Of a stretch of DNA of 41,217 bases, positions 21,775 through 33,348 are shown in pieces. The position numbers and the translations under genes were made by a program. Under the pieces are notes generated by a model. It did not search any database and was not told the DNA's origin. It worked only from the letters and a program-made list of their open reading frames with translations. Position 1 is the first letter of the stretch; every line of letters starts with the position of its first letter. Origin of the DNA: Azolla pinnata (lineage: Eukaryota; Streptophyta; Polypodiopsida; Salviniales; Salviniaceae); the NCBI GenBank assembly GCA_037176905.1, contig JBBBWG010022668.1, positions 1 to 41,217 on the forward strand, written 5' to 3'.

Positions 21775-24700
21775 ATGGGTTCCTTAAATGCTGTTTCAGA
21801 GACACTTGAGTACCCGCTGGCTAAGAGAGATGAATCAATTGTAGATGATTACCATGGCATGATTGTTCCTGATCCTTACCGCTGGTATGCTTTCTAGGTC
21901 GTCTCTGTACTGGATGGTAACAGATCGTTTCTATATCATTACGTTTCGAATAACTTCTCTGAATATTGCACGTATCAATATCTTGCATCTTGTGGACCTA
22001 TGTGTAAGGACCCAAGTTTCAATATTAAAACTCGAAGATCCATAAAATCTTTCAGTTTATGGAGATTGGGATCTGCTCAATTTGAACAAGAGGCGCCTCT
22101 AGCTCTTGTATATTATGAAGTATTATTTTAAGCTTTTACAGAAATGTAACCAGCAAACTTTCAAGTTCTTTAATACTTTGGGAAATCTAAGTAAATTAGA
22201 AAGGTGTCAAGAATGCCCCAAGAATATCTTACACTCGTCTCATCTTCGAGCAAGACGCTATAAGATCCTACTAATGTTTTGAAGAGCAAGAAATCTCTAC
22301 TACTGAATAAAGAAATCTCAATGGTAATCAAGATAAAAGGTCCTGTGCGATAGTTGGAGCCGCAAGTATGTCTGAAGAGAAGTTCAAGGAAACCCATGAA
22401 AAGAATGCTCCAAAAAAGCTTGCACAACTATATAGTACTTGTAAATGTTAGGAACGTGAGAGGAAGTTTCTTTTTTTGTGACTGAATTTGAAAGAGCACT
22501 CTGGGAGTGAATACTAACTGACTTTACTTCTTGACAGGTTGGAAGATCCAGAGGCTGAAGATGTGAAACAGTTTGTGGAAGAACAAAGAACGTTAACAGA
22601 GAAAATACTGAAAAACTGTGAACTTAAGGACAAGCTGAAGGAACGAATCACATCTCTCTTTGATTATCCTAAGTATGATTGCCCTTTCAAAAGAGGGAAT
22701 AAGTATTTCTACTTTCACAATACAGGATTACAAGCACAAAGTGTCTTGTATATCCAGGTTTGTGAGCCCAAACCTTCATACTTATAAATGATTGTATATC
22801 CAGGTTTATTTTCAGACCATGGATGAGAAGAAGGCATATTAGAAAAATTAAGCTTGAAGTAAGATTTACCTGTGTAGGAAAGAACTGATATCTCATCTGA
22901 CTATTACTGTATAAATTTATAGATTCAGATGTAAATAAGCTGAATCTTAGATTCTTCAAGCATCCGGATATTGATCAGTCTGTAAATAACTTTTTCTAAC
23001 GTGTGCACTTGTTTTATGCATCAAACGTTAATCAATCTTATTATAATGTTGTCTGTGTGCTGTATTGAAAATAATCCTCATTTGTCTCAATCTCAAAATT
23101 CAATGAACGTAATGTGCATTTGTGGGTATCCTTTTTGCTGACCTTGAACGTTTATCAATGTTGTGTAAGTGAATAAATCACAGAGACATCATAGATGTTT
23201 GGAGTTGTTGAAGCCACACATTAATGTAAGAAGTTAAAAGAAAGATATTGCCATAGAGATCCCTTTTTATTTGACGGGCTTCAATTGTGACTCTGTGTCA
23301 TGATATTTTCTTTGTTCATGTAATTTTCAGTTTGAAAATTAAGATTGATATTGCCTTAAAAGTTTGTCTGGTGTCTAATTACAGGATACACTAGATGCAG
23401 AGCCAGAAGTTTTGTTGGATCCAAATAAACTTAGTGATGATGGAACTGTTGCATTATCAACTTCAGCTTTCAGTGAGAATGCTGAATTTTTGGCAGTTGG
23501 CCTGAGCTCTAGTGGAAGTGACTGGATAAACATCAAAGTGATGAAAGTAGCTGATAAATCATGGGAACCAGACATGCTCTCCTGGGTATATTCTACACTG
23601 CATTCATATTATCAGAATGAATTCAGTGAGTGCTTCTTTTCCATGTGTGTATATTTTGCAGGTTAAATTTTCTTCAATTTCATGGACCCATGATCACAAA
23701 GGATTCTTCTACAGTCGATATCCTGCACCAAAGTAAACATCTACTTTTTTTTCTTTACGAAGTGGTGACGTTGACCATACTGTTTTTTCTTGTGGTGATC
23801 ACCCGTTTGGGAAATAGATATTTTTTACATCATTTTGGCTGTTTGACTTCTTTTCTGTGTTCAATTATATGCACGAAGTTATTGCTTGACTTTCCAGTAA
23901 GCACCAGAGATACTACTCAGCTGAAAAACTACTTGCTTTTGATTTTCTTTGTTATTGGTGGTCGAATCTAATCGGGGGCTCATCCTTCCACTGTAATATT
24001 TGAATTGTCAGTGTCAATGCAGATGCGGGGACAGAAACTAACATTAATCTCAATCATCAACTGTATTATCATTTCTTGGGTACAAACCAAGAAGAAGATA
24101 TTCTTTGCTGGAAGGACCCAGAAAACCCAAAGTGGATTTTTGACTCAGCAGTTACTGACGATGGAAAGGTGTTCTATTTAAACCAAATATCTTGACATAT
24201 GTCTTTGAGAAACAGGATTTGTTATTTGGCATATTTGACAGTTTGGATGCAAAATAAAGTTTCAGAGACATTCATCTTGTTTTTCTATTGCAGTACTTGG
24301 TAGTCTCCATCACCGAAGGTTGTGACCCTGTTAACAGGCTGTATTATTGTGTTTTGTCATCACTTCAACATGGATTGCTTGGCTTGAAAGACGGCAATGA
24401 GATGATTCCATTACAAAAGCTCATTGATAATTTTGATGCGCAATATGCCTACATTGCAAATGATGGCACATCATTCACTTTCCATACAAATAAAGACTCC
24501 CCACGATACAAGGTTGTTCGAGTCAATATTGAAAATCCAGATGTTTGGACAGACATAATCCCTGAATCTGATAAAGATGTTCTCCAGTCAGCAGACTGTG
24601 TCAATGAAAGATATCTTATTGTTTGCTATCTTAGTGATGTGAAGTATGTAGTGCAGCTTCGGGATCTTGAAACTGGAAATCCATTGCAACAATTACCTCT

Positions 24701-27492
24701 TGACATTGGTTCAGTGTTTACAATTTCTGGGAGAAGACAAGACAAAGAGATATTTCTGAGTTTTACAAGTTTTTTGACTCCTGGCATAATTTATCGATGC
24801 AATTTAGATGAGGAACAGCCCCAGCTCCAGGTGTTTAGAGAAAGCACTGTGAAAGATTTTGATAGAACACATTTCGAAACATCACAGGTTAGTTGGATTT
24901 CCAGTACAAGAAGTACTGCATTTGGGTGTTTTGTATTAATATCAATTATCATATGCTTTTCTTTCAAGATCTCTGTTTTGCGATCTGTACATATTTTCCC
25001 TGAATCTTTTTAAAACGTTACTGTTTGATATTTACGAAGTTTGATATAAAAATACATGTCACAGCATGGTTTTTCAATAATACCCTGAATCTACCACTAA
25101 AATTTAGCAAAGTAATTGAAAGTGCCTGCTATCTTTTGTAGTATCTTTTTCATGTGACATCTCTAGTGTCTCTAGATTCCTTCAGAAAGAAAGTATGTAT
25201 TCTGATTTGCATATTAATCATGAAGTACAATCAATATACATTTATTCTCTAGCCATGCAGTATACTCTGGTGGGAAAGCTGAGCGCAGTGAAAACACGTG
25301 GATAGTTTTCACACATGTTATATATTTGATGCAGTAGGAAATGGGGCACAACTGTGCCAGGTTATATTATAAGGGCCATAATAAACCTTGGGAAAACTTA
25401 AACAAACAATATTAATTGAAACTTTGGATGTGTATGTTCAAACTATTTGCATCATATTTTTCTTTAAGCATTCAGCTGATCCTCTGGCTTTTTGCAAGGT
25501 TTTTGTTGCAAGTAAAGATGGAACAAAGATACCAATGTTTATAGTTTCTAAGAAAGGCCAAAAGCTCAGTGGTGAAAACCCTGTTTTACTTTATGGCTAT
25601 GGAGGCTTCAATATAAGCATAACACCAACATTCAGTGTTTCACGGATTGTATTTGCTCGTCACTGTGGGGGCGTTTTAGCCTTTGCGAATATACGAGGAG
25701 GTGGCGAATATGGTGAAGAATGGCACAAGGCAGGGTCACTAGGAAATAAGCAAAATTGTTTTGACGATTTTATATCATGTGCTGAGTTTTTAATAAGAGA
25801 AGGATACACGAATCCAAAGAAACTGTGTATTGAAGGAGGCAGTAATGGAGGGCTTCTTGTTGCAGCTTGTGTGAATCAGGTAGTTTAATCATTGCTTCTT
25901 TCTAGGAAAGAACTACAGAATTCATCTGACATTTTGTAATATGTGATGGAATTTGCCTAACCTAAAATTTCAAGTCGATTTCCAAGATATGCATTTATAG
26001 TCTCTCTAAAGTTTTTATTTTAGAGACATAATCATTGTTACATGTGCAGAAACGAGTGACTTTCTCCAGTCTTTTTGACATAATTCATCTCAGGAAGTTT
26101 CAAGTTTTTTTTGTACAGAGCTATGTTTTGTGTTTTTGTACAGAGGCCAGATTTGTTTGGATGTGCTCTTGCACATGTAGGCGTTATGGATATGCTTCGG
26201 TTTCATAAGTTCACAATTGGTAAATTCTCCATGGCTAAAATTGCAATTTCTTAAGCTCTAAAGTTTTAACAACAGTTTTGCCTCTGACATTGTGACCGAT
26301 TCTGGCCAGGACATGCTTGGACTAGTGATTATGGATGCTCCGATAAGGAAGAAGAATTCAAGTGGCTAATCAAGTAAGAGTTGGCTCCCTAGCTCAACAT
26401 GTGAGATTTTCTAAATTTTGTTTTCAGAATTTCATAGAAAATTGTTGTTTTTAGTTTGGAGGTGCAAACGATTTTTATTTTTTTTTCGAAAAATGTAATG
26501 GAAATGGAGGAGGGTGATATTAAGTGTCCATCATCAGTAATCAATAATTTCAAATAAAAAAAGATAAATAAATCCACAATTATATAATGTTGAAAAAGTA
26601 CAAGGAGCAAGAGCAATTTAGTATTGGTAAGAAATCGTGTGTATCTATGTTTCAGGTATTCTCCACTCCATAATGTCCGGAGGTGTTGGGAGATTTTGGA
26701 TGATAAGGAAGTTCAATACCCTGCAATGATGTTGTTAACAGCTGACCATGATGATCGAGTTGTACCACTTCACTCATTGAAACTTCTCGCTGTAAGAATC
26801 CTCTCTACGTCTAAAAACTGTCATCAAAAGCATTGAAAGCTATTTAAAAATATAAGTTCATAACTAAACCTGACACTTTTCGTTAGTAGATACTTCTGTT
26901 AATAGCACCCGTTTTATCTGATTTAATACGTGCATTTACATCCTATAAATGGTTTTTCTCGATATTTAAAAGAGTGCATAAATTAACCTGAATAATATGC
27001 AATCCATGCAAAAATGCATTGAAAGGAATTCTCACAGAATAAAGTGCACATTTACATTCAATCTCTTTGCAATCCTAAACTTTGTGCACGTATATAATGT
27101 GCAAACATGCATAGTGTTGTGTAAATGTGCAACAAAAAGTACTGCCGAAAACATATTTCGAGTTTTGCAAGAGCGTGGGTTATGCCAATGTTATGTTGCG
27201 GTTTTTCGTCTTACAGACTTTGCAGTATGAGCTGTGTATCAATGTGAAAGAAAGAAAGCAAACGAATCCTATTATTGGTCGTCTGGACACGAAAGCTGGA
27301 CATGGAGCTGGGCGGCCAACTCAGAAGCTGGTTTGTGCTACTAATTTTACAAGATTTGGCTTTTGCCCTGCTCATAATCTGGAACTAACTCAAGTGAAAC
27401 TTTTTTTTTTTGGTGTTTCCGCTCAGATTGATGAGGCAAGTGATAAGTATGCATTCTTAGCCAAGATGGTGGATGCAGAATGGTTGGATTGA
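21775..27492 (+). CDS. POP: Prolyl oligopeptidase (POP), twelve exons
   Basis: Exons (from ATG 21775) are 21775-21884, 22538-22757, 23385-23585, 23662-23732, 24012-24168, 24294-24887, 25499-25879, 26144-26219, 26310-26373, 26656-26791, 27217-27330 and 27427-27492; all introns are GT-AG and the product is 729 aa, near the usual ~730. POP (family S9A) cleaves short peptides after proline, typically in the cytosol. The N-terminal cap and seven-bladed propeller (e.g. [33 protein letters not shown]) precede the alpha/beta-hydrolase domain. The triad is complete: Ser566 in GGSNGG, Asp657 in DHDDRVVP and His699 in KAGHGAGR, with the substrate Arg659; spacings (91 and 42) are close to those of pig POP (87 and 39). 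The frame is open back to an ATG at 21553, adding 74 residues rich in Ser, Arg and hydrophobics that could be an organelle presequence. Exon 5 starts at 24012, not at the nearer CAG (24022), because only that joint keeps the frame. Confidence 0.96.
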
Positions 27493-28856
27493 TGGAGGTA
27501 TAGGGGGCAAACAAGAAGTTCAATTAGCACTAGAGCTTTATTTAATCTACAGAATTTTGGAGAAGTGGCTCAAACAATCCAAAACTTTAAGCATTCCCCA
27601 AGAATTCAATGGCCCATTCAAAATTGAGGGTGAGGCACACTCATGCATTATTTCAAATTGACAATTCACTCCTGGGATCTTCTCAAAACAGGTAATCATG
27701 CATACAACTCTGGCTCATTCAAAGTGAACTGTAGGGCTACTGAAATCTGTTCCGCGACAATGTTGGATCAATTATGGCGCTGCGGTTAAAGACATCATAA
27801 AAAATGTGTATTTCAATAATTTGTCCACCTCTTTAGACTCCATTTTTTATCTGGAGCGGTTTGATTCGCTTGGATTCGTGAAATTCAGCACTATATTTCG
27901 CATCAATCAGCTCTCCTGGGCTCCCACAAGGTTATGTAACCAGTCTTTGTGGTTTATCGCTGCAATCAGCAGGCCTCGTGGGAGGCGCTTGAGGTACGCC
28001 TTGTGCTTCATGACGATTAGATGGTTAAAATTATAGGGTAATTATAGGTCTCTAACCAAGCGAATGAGCTTAATCGTAGTGTTGGTTTTGGAGTTGAAAG
28101 GGAGAGGGTGATCAATTAAGCGGAGTGCGAGGATCTATTAGCCTGTTTTCGAGTCCATCTTGTGCATAAGAGTCTCCATAACATATCTAGTCACCATGAA
28201 ATATCCTGCAAGGCATGTCTTACGGTCATGGCCGGACTCTGCGATCTGTAATAGCTGGCATGCCCTGGGCTAGCCTGATCTCAGATAGCTGTGCTAGGAC
28301 TCGGATAAAACCTGACACATGTCCTTCGTATACGTGGAGTCTTTGCACGAAAATGGTCTTTTTTTTTAGGCCATAGATCGTCGCAGTAAGTTCGGAAGGT
28401 GCATAGATATTTTGTGGCATGCTTTGTTTTCTTCTGTTCTTATGCATTCGAGCGTCTGTAATGTCTGAGACGATCGTCAAGTTCACGGCGATGAATGCTC
28501 AACGTTGCGTTTTGCAGAGGTTTCGAATCGGGTCGGCCAACAATTGAATCGACGAGAGCGGAGTGACCGATCGACATACTATCTATTTCAGTCGATTTGT
28601 AGAATGTTCGCTTGATCAGCTACTCGATCGGTTGATCTATCAATCGACACACACCCTGAGTTCCATGGTCTCCTTGCTCCTAGTTTCAAATCACCGGCAG
28701 CCTCATTGCTCATTAGTGGCTTGTGTCCGTGGCCAGATCGTCAGCTTGATTAATGCATCTGATGATTGATAGATCGATTAGTCGGTAGGCCGCTTGCGTG
28801 GTCATAACAGATCGGCCGAAAGACATGCGGGGTTTTGGCTCGATGGACGAGTCGGT
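27493..28856. other. POP 3' flank, no gene seen
   Basis: Presumed 3' untranslated region, then intergenic DNA. A minus-strand frame at 28226-28486 has no recognisable signature. GATCGA words become frequent after about 28560 and lead into the minisatellite. Confidence 0.5.
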
Positions 28857-29238
28857 GCGTCAACATACCGGTTTTTTGCTCCTCGATCAAATGAACCGAT
28901 CGATCGATCGGCATACTGGTTTTTGGCTCCTCGATCAGACGAACCGATCGATCGGCATACTGGTTTTTTGCTTCTCGATCAAGCAAATCGACCGATCGAT
29001 AGGCAGACCGGTTTTCCGCTCCTCGATCAGACGAATCGATCGATCGATCGGCATACCGGTTTTTCTGCTCGTCGGTCGAGCGAAAGTCGATCGATCGGCA
29101 CAGCGGTATTCTGTATGCTCCTCGGAATCGGAATCGAAACGAACCGATCGATCGACAATATGGGGGTTTTTGCTCTCCTCGATCAAACGGAATCGATGGA
29201 TGGATGGATCGATCCGACATACGGGTTTCTGCTCTGTC
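28857..29238. repeat. ~48-bp GATC-rich minisatellite
   Basis: Eight imperfect units carry a CATACCGG-like word near 28863, 28911, 28955, 29003, 29051, 29098, 29154 and 29216 (spacing 44-62, most often 48 bp). Each continues with TTTTTGCTCCTCGATCA and (CGAT)2-3. Because the unit lacks stops and is often a multiple of three, long open frames cross it on both strands, encoding repeats such as HTGFLLLDQ and NRSIDR. I do not regard these as genes: they overlap one another and have no non-repetitive part. Confidence 0.88.
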
Positions 29239-29490
29239 AATCAAGCGAATCGATATGGATGGATGGATGGATCGATCAAGCGAATCGATATCGATCGATT
29301 GATGGATCGATCAAGCAAATCCATATTCGATCGATCAAGCGAATCGATATCGATGGATCGAGCAAGCGAATCGATATCGATCGATCGAGCAAGCGAATCG
29401 ATATCGATCGATCGATGGATCAATGAAGCAAATCGATATCGATCGATCGATCAAGCAAATCGATATCGATCGATCGAGATGGATCGATGT
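29239..29490. repeat. 24-35-bp CGATAT/GATC minisatellite
   Basis: Eight units begin AAGC(G/A)AATC at 29243, 29278, 29313, 29337, 29364, 29391, 29425 and 29453, followed by GATATCGATCGAT and GGATGGAT variants. The unit looks like a shortened form of the right half of the neighbouring 48-bp unit, so this array probably derives from it. Confidence 0.85.
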
Positions 29491-29554
29491 CTGGAATGTG
29501 GTCTTTTGACCAAATGTGGTAAGCGGAGTGAGAAGCTTGACCAAATGTGGTGAA

Positions 29555-29822
29555 GAAGACGATGCTGGCGATGGCGATGGCGATGGCGATGGCGATGGTG
29601 GTGCAGAGGTAGTGACTCGCCAGAATTCCGATGCGCGTCTTGCCTGCCTGGCGCTGCGCGACACGGACGCAGACGACACAGACGACGCAGACGACGACGC
29701 AGAAGAAGAAGACGCAGAAGACGCAGAAGAAGAAGAAGAAGAAGAAGCAGAAGAAGCAGCAGGAGGGAAGACATAGCTAGAACACAGAGAAAGGGGGGAG
29801 AGGGAGAGAGAGAGAGAGACAC
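29555..29822. repeat. Block of simple repeats before the EXO70 leader
   Basis: In order: (GGCGAT)n at about 29565-29598, mixed GACGCA/GAAGCA trinucleotides at about 29665-29766, and (GA)n at about 29795-29820. Such blocks are common around plant transcription start sites. Confidence 0.8.
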
Positions 29823-30735
29823 AGACAGAGTCGTCTTGTGTAGACTTTTCCATCGTGGACCATATCTCCCTTCCTCCTCCTCCTCCTCCTCCTTTTCAGT
29901 CTCCAGGAACAGGAGCAGGAAGACTTGGTTCCTTCACCATAGCCAGCACAACCCCCTCAAGCCATTTCTTTGTTGCTCGATCAGAGGAGCCGTTTCTCCT
30001 CCGTTGTGGGTTCGTCCAGAAGAAGAAGGAGGAGGAGGATGATGATGATGATCGCCGCCATCGCCGCCTCCGCCTCCGGATCGAGAGAAGAAGGAGCTCC
30101 TCTACTGCCCAATTCCGCAACCCCAGAGATGTGAACGGCATCCCGCGCCTTCAGGGGTAAGAAGCCATAGCCGCCTGCTCCCTTCCCGTGCTCCGTCGTC
30201 TATCCCGCTGTCTTTCGTGCTTTTGCACAGATTCCACTGCTGGTCCTGTAGGATTTTTGTTTTGTCTGCCTCCTTCCAGGCCTCCTCCATCGGCCTGGGT
30301 CATGATGCCTGTCTCTTCGTTAGGGGGTAGAGGGTTTCGAGGAATTTGCCTTCTACGGGTTCTTCTTCTTCTCCAGGTTCTGGTTAGGGTTTCGTCTCTG
30401 ATCTGAGCTTTATCAGACATCTGTGTGTCCTGGGCTTCCTTTGTGCATCTTCAGGGAGAAAAAGAAAAAATTGTAATTTGCCTGCATCTGCAACTTCTTA
30501 TTTTAGGGTTTTCTTGGATCTCCCCCCCGCGCACGCCCGTGCCCCCGCCCAGGAATTCGTGGATCTTTCTATGTCAAGAGATCCAATAGGATTTCGGATC
30601 TGTTTCTCGAATCTCTGCTTGTTCACCATAGCCAGAGCTTCATTGTCGTCGCCGTCGTCATCATCGTCGTCGTCGTCATCGGACACAGCCTTTCATAACG
30701 CGAAAAGGAAAGGGAGGAAAGAAGGAAGGAACAGG
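29823..30735 (+). other. Probable 5' leader region of EXO70
   Basis: No protein gene recognised. A CCTCCT pyrimidine patch (about 29870-29894) suggests a start region. A good donor (CAGGG|GTAAGAAG, intron from 30157) follows about 330 bp later, suggesting a leader exon and intron before the EXO70 coding exon. Candidate acceptors include CTCCAG near 30375 and the AGs in the repeat array ending at 31083. The arrangement needs transcript data. Confidence 0.4.
30384..30392. promoter_or_regulatory. Telo-box (TTAGGGTTT)
   Basis: A telo-box word (AAACCCTAA on the minus strand) lies in the presumed EXO70 leader or leader intron. A weaker TTTAGGGTTTT follows near 30502. Confidence 0.4.
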
Positions 30736-30880
30736 GAATTGAAGAAGAAGAAGAAGAAGAAGAAGAAGAGCGGAGGAGGAGGAGGAGGAGGAAGAAGAAG
30801 AAGAAGAAATAATCTGACCACATATAGATAGGTAAGAAGAAGAAGAAGAAGAAGAGATAATCTGACCACATATAGATTAG

Positions 30881-30912
<32 letters not shown>

Positions 30913-31083
30913 AGATAATCTGACCACATATAGATTAGGTAAGAAGAAGAAGAAGAAGAAGAGATAATCTGACCACATATAGATTAGGTAAGAAGAAGAA
31001 GAAGAAGAGATAATCTGACCACATATAGATTAGGTAAGAAGAAGAAGAAGAAGAAGAGATAATCTGACCACATATAGATAGGT
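30736..31083 (+). repeat. Six-copy GAA / AATCTGACC...AGGTAAG array abutting the EXO70 start
   Basis: The conserved core AATCTGACCACATATAGAT occurs at 30811, 30859, 30917, 30966, 31012 and 31061 (spacing 46-58 bp), separated by (GAA)n of variable length. The first and last cores continue TAGGT, the middle four TTAGGTAAGA. The last unit ends directly at the EXO70 ATG (31084). Each unit thus holds a CTGAC branch-point-like word, an AG, and an AG|GTAAG donor-like junction within about 20 bp (the last reads AG|GTATG). Confidence 0.92.
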
Positions 31084-31833
31084 ATGGCGAGCTCGAACGG
31101 GGACGATCGGGTGATGGCGACGGCGCATCAGATCCTGAGGACGTTCGGATCGGACAACGCAAACGACATGCTGCAGATCCTTTCGTCGTTCGACGACAGG
31201 TTCTCGGCATTCAGCCTCTCGCACGGAGCGTCGAGGGGCAGAGGCAACAACAACAACAACAACAACAACAACATCAACAGGCACAACAATGGAAGGGGAA
31301 GAAGAGAAGAAGAAGAAGAAGACGAAGAAGGAGAAGGAGGAGGAGGAGGAGAAGAAGAAGAAGAAGAAGAAGGGGTAGCGGGAGGAGGAGGATTATTAAC
31401 AGGAGGAGGGGTTGTGGAAGGTTTGTTCACGGACCCGGAGCTTGTTTCGGCGCAGGAGCTGATCCTGAAGTGGGATTTCGGGGCGGCATCGGACCCGGAT
31501 CCGTCGAGGCACGCGTTCATATGGACGGAGAATTTCGAGGAGGCAGGGGCATACCTCGCGGCAGTGGATGCGATCCAGGCATTCGTGGCAAGGACATCGA
31601 CATCGACATCGTCGTCGTCGGGTCGAAGAAGAGCGGATCTCGCGCTCGTGGACCATGCCAAGAGCTTGCTGCAGATCGCGATGCTGAGGCTGGAGGAGGA
31701 GCTGCGGAACCTCTTGGACAGGTACTCGCAGCCCGCGGATCCAGCCCAGCTCTTCGAGATCGTCTATGGCGGAAACAGGGGAGAAGGAGGAGGAAGAGGA
31801 AGAAGAGGAAGAGGAGAAGCTGCGGAGAAGAGC

Positions 31834-31864
<31 letters not shown>

Positions 31865-33348
31865 GCGGCGGCGGCGGCGGCGATGGGGATGGGGATGGGG
31901 ATGATGGAAGCGATGATGCGATGGCGCCGGTTTGCATCGATCTGCTGCAGCCCGACACGCTGCTGGACGCGTGCGACATCGCGGCGCGCATGATCGCGGG
32001 CGGCTACGCCAGCGAGTGCAAGGTGGTGCTGGTGGCGAGCCGGCGCGAGATGGTGGAGGAGAGCCTGCGCGCGCTCGGGATGCGCCGGCCCACGATCGAG
32101 GAGGTGCAGCGCATGGCGTGGGAGGAGCTGGAGGACGAGATCCGCAAGTGGGTCGCGATCCTCCGGGCCTCGATCCGCGTCTTGTTCCGCAGCGAGAGGG
32201 AGCTCTGCAGGAAGGTGCTGAAATCGGGGTCGGGATCGGGGTCGGGATCGGGATCGGAATCGGGGGCGGTGTTTGCCGACATCGCGAGGGCGCCGATGAC
32301 GCACCTGCTCAACTTCGCCGAGGCGGTGGCGATCGCGCGGCGTGCGCCCGAGAAGCTCTTCAAGATCCTCGACATGTACGAAGCGCTGCGGGATTCGGAG
32401 CCCGCGATCGCCGAGCTCTTCTCGGGCCCCGAGAGCGAAGCGCTTCGGGCGGAGGCGGCGGCGGTCGTGGGCCGGCTCGCCGACGCTGCCCGCAGCACGC
32501 TGGCCGAGTTCGAGAGCCGGATCCTCCGCGACCCGTCGCGCGTTGCGACCGCGGGCGGCGCCATCTCCCCGCTCACGCGCTACGTCATGAACTACGTCAA
32601 GTTCTTCTCCGAATACACGCGAACGCTCAACGAAGTGCTCCGCGATCGACGACAACAACCACCACCGCAGCCCGCTTCCTCCTCCTCCGATGCAGCTCCT
32701 TCGGACTCGGGCTCGGGCTCCGATCGCAGCCCGCTCACGCTCGCCACGCTCTCCGCCATCGACCTCCTCGAGCGCAACCTCGACGCCAAGTCGCTGCTCT
32801 ACCGCGACCCCGCGCTCGCGTGCCTCTTCCTCATGAACAACCTGCACTACATCGTGCAGAAGGCGAAGGAGCCCGAGCTGCGGCGGCTGCTGGCGGGCGG
32901 CGACGACTGGATCCGCCGCAAGAACGGGCGGCTCCTGCAGCACCACAACGAGTACCGCAGGACGGCGTGGGCGCGGGTGCTCGCCTGCCTCCGCGACGAC
33001 GGCATCAGCTTCAGCAGCTCGGGCTCCGCGGGGGCCTCGGCTCGCCACCTCCTCCGCGAGCGCTTCCGCAGCTTCAACGCCGCGTTCGAGGACACGGTTC
33101 GGACCCAATCGAGCTGGATCGTCCCCGACCCGCAGCTCTGCGCCGAGCTCCAGATCTCCGTCACCGAGATGATCCTCCCCGCCTACCGCTCCTTCCTCGG
33201 CCGCTTCCTCAACCACCTCGACGCCCGGCACCCCGAGAAGTACGTCCGCTACTCGCCCGAGGACATCGAGGGCCAGATCAACGAGCTCTTCGAGGGCACC
33301 CACGCCGCCGGCTCGCTTCACCGCCGCAGATCCACCGTCGGCACCTGA
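31084..33348 (+). CDS. EXO70: Exocyst complex subunit EXO70, intronless
   Basis: A single 754-aa frame. The N-terminus has the helical region ILRTFGSDNANDMLQILSSF and FTDPELVSAQELILKWDF (~115). The Exo70 C-terminal domain covers roughly 340-740, with LLNFAEAVAIARRAPEKLFK, ILDMYEALRD, ISPLTRYVMNYVKFFSEYTR, LLYRDPALACLFLMNNLHYI, NAAFEDTVRTQSSWIVPD and YVRYSPEDIEGQINELFEGT. EXO70 tethers secretory vesicles to the plasma membrane by binding phosphoinositides and the other exocyst subunits. Lack of introns points to the expanded EXO70 B-I groups rather than the multi-exon EXO70A group; the subgroup is not resolved. Oddities are inserted low-complexity tracts: Asn9 (~55-63), Glu/Gly blocks (~75-105), Asp10-Gly6-(GD)n (~250-277) and a (SG)n/SESG run (~380-392), with G/C-ending codons throughout the domain. 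The start is the first ATG after the leader repeat. Confidence 0.95.

Noticed and set aside
24888..25013. Extension of POP exon 6 to 25013
   Set aside because: After TSQ a GT donor occurs and the family sequence resumes with [14 protein letters not shown] at 25499; the rest is intron.
28750..29553. Open frames of 160-250 codons on both strands with NRSIDR/HTGF repeats, as a repetitive protein gene
   Set aside because: They consist entirely of a minisatellite, overlap each other on both strands, and have no unique or family-related part.
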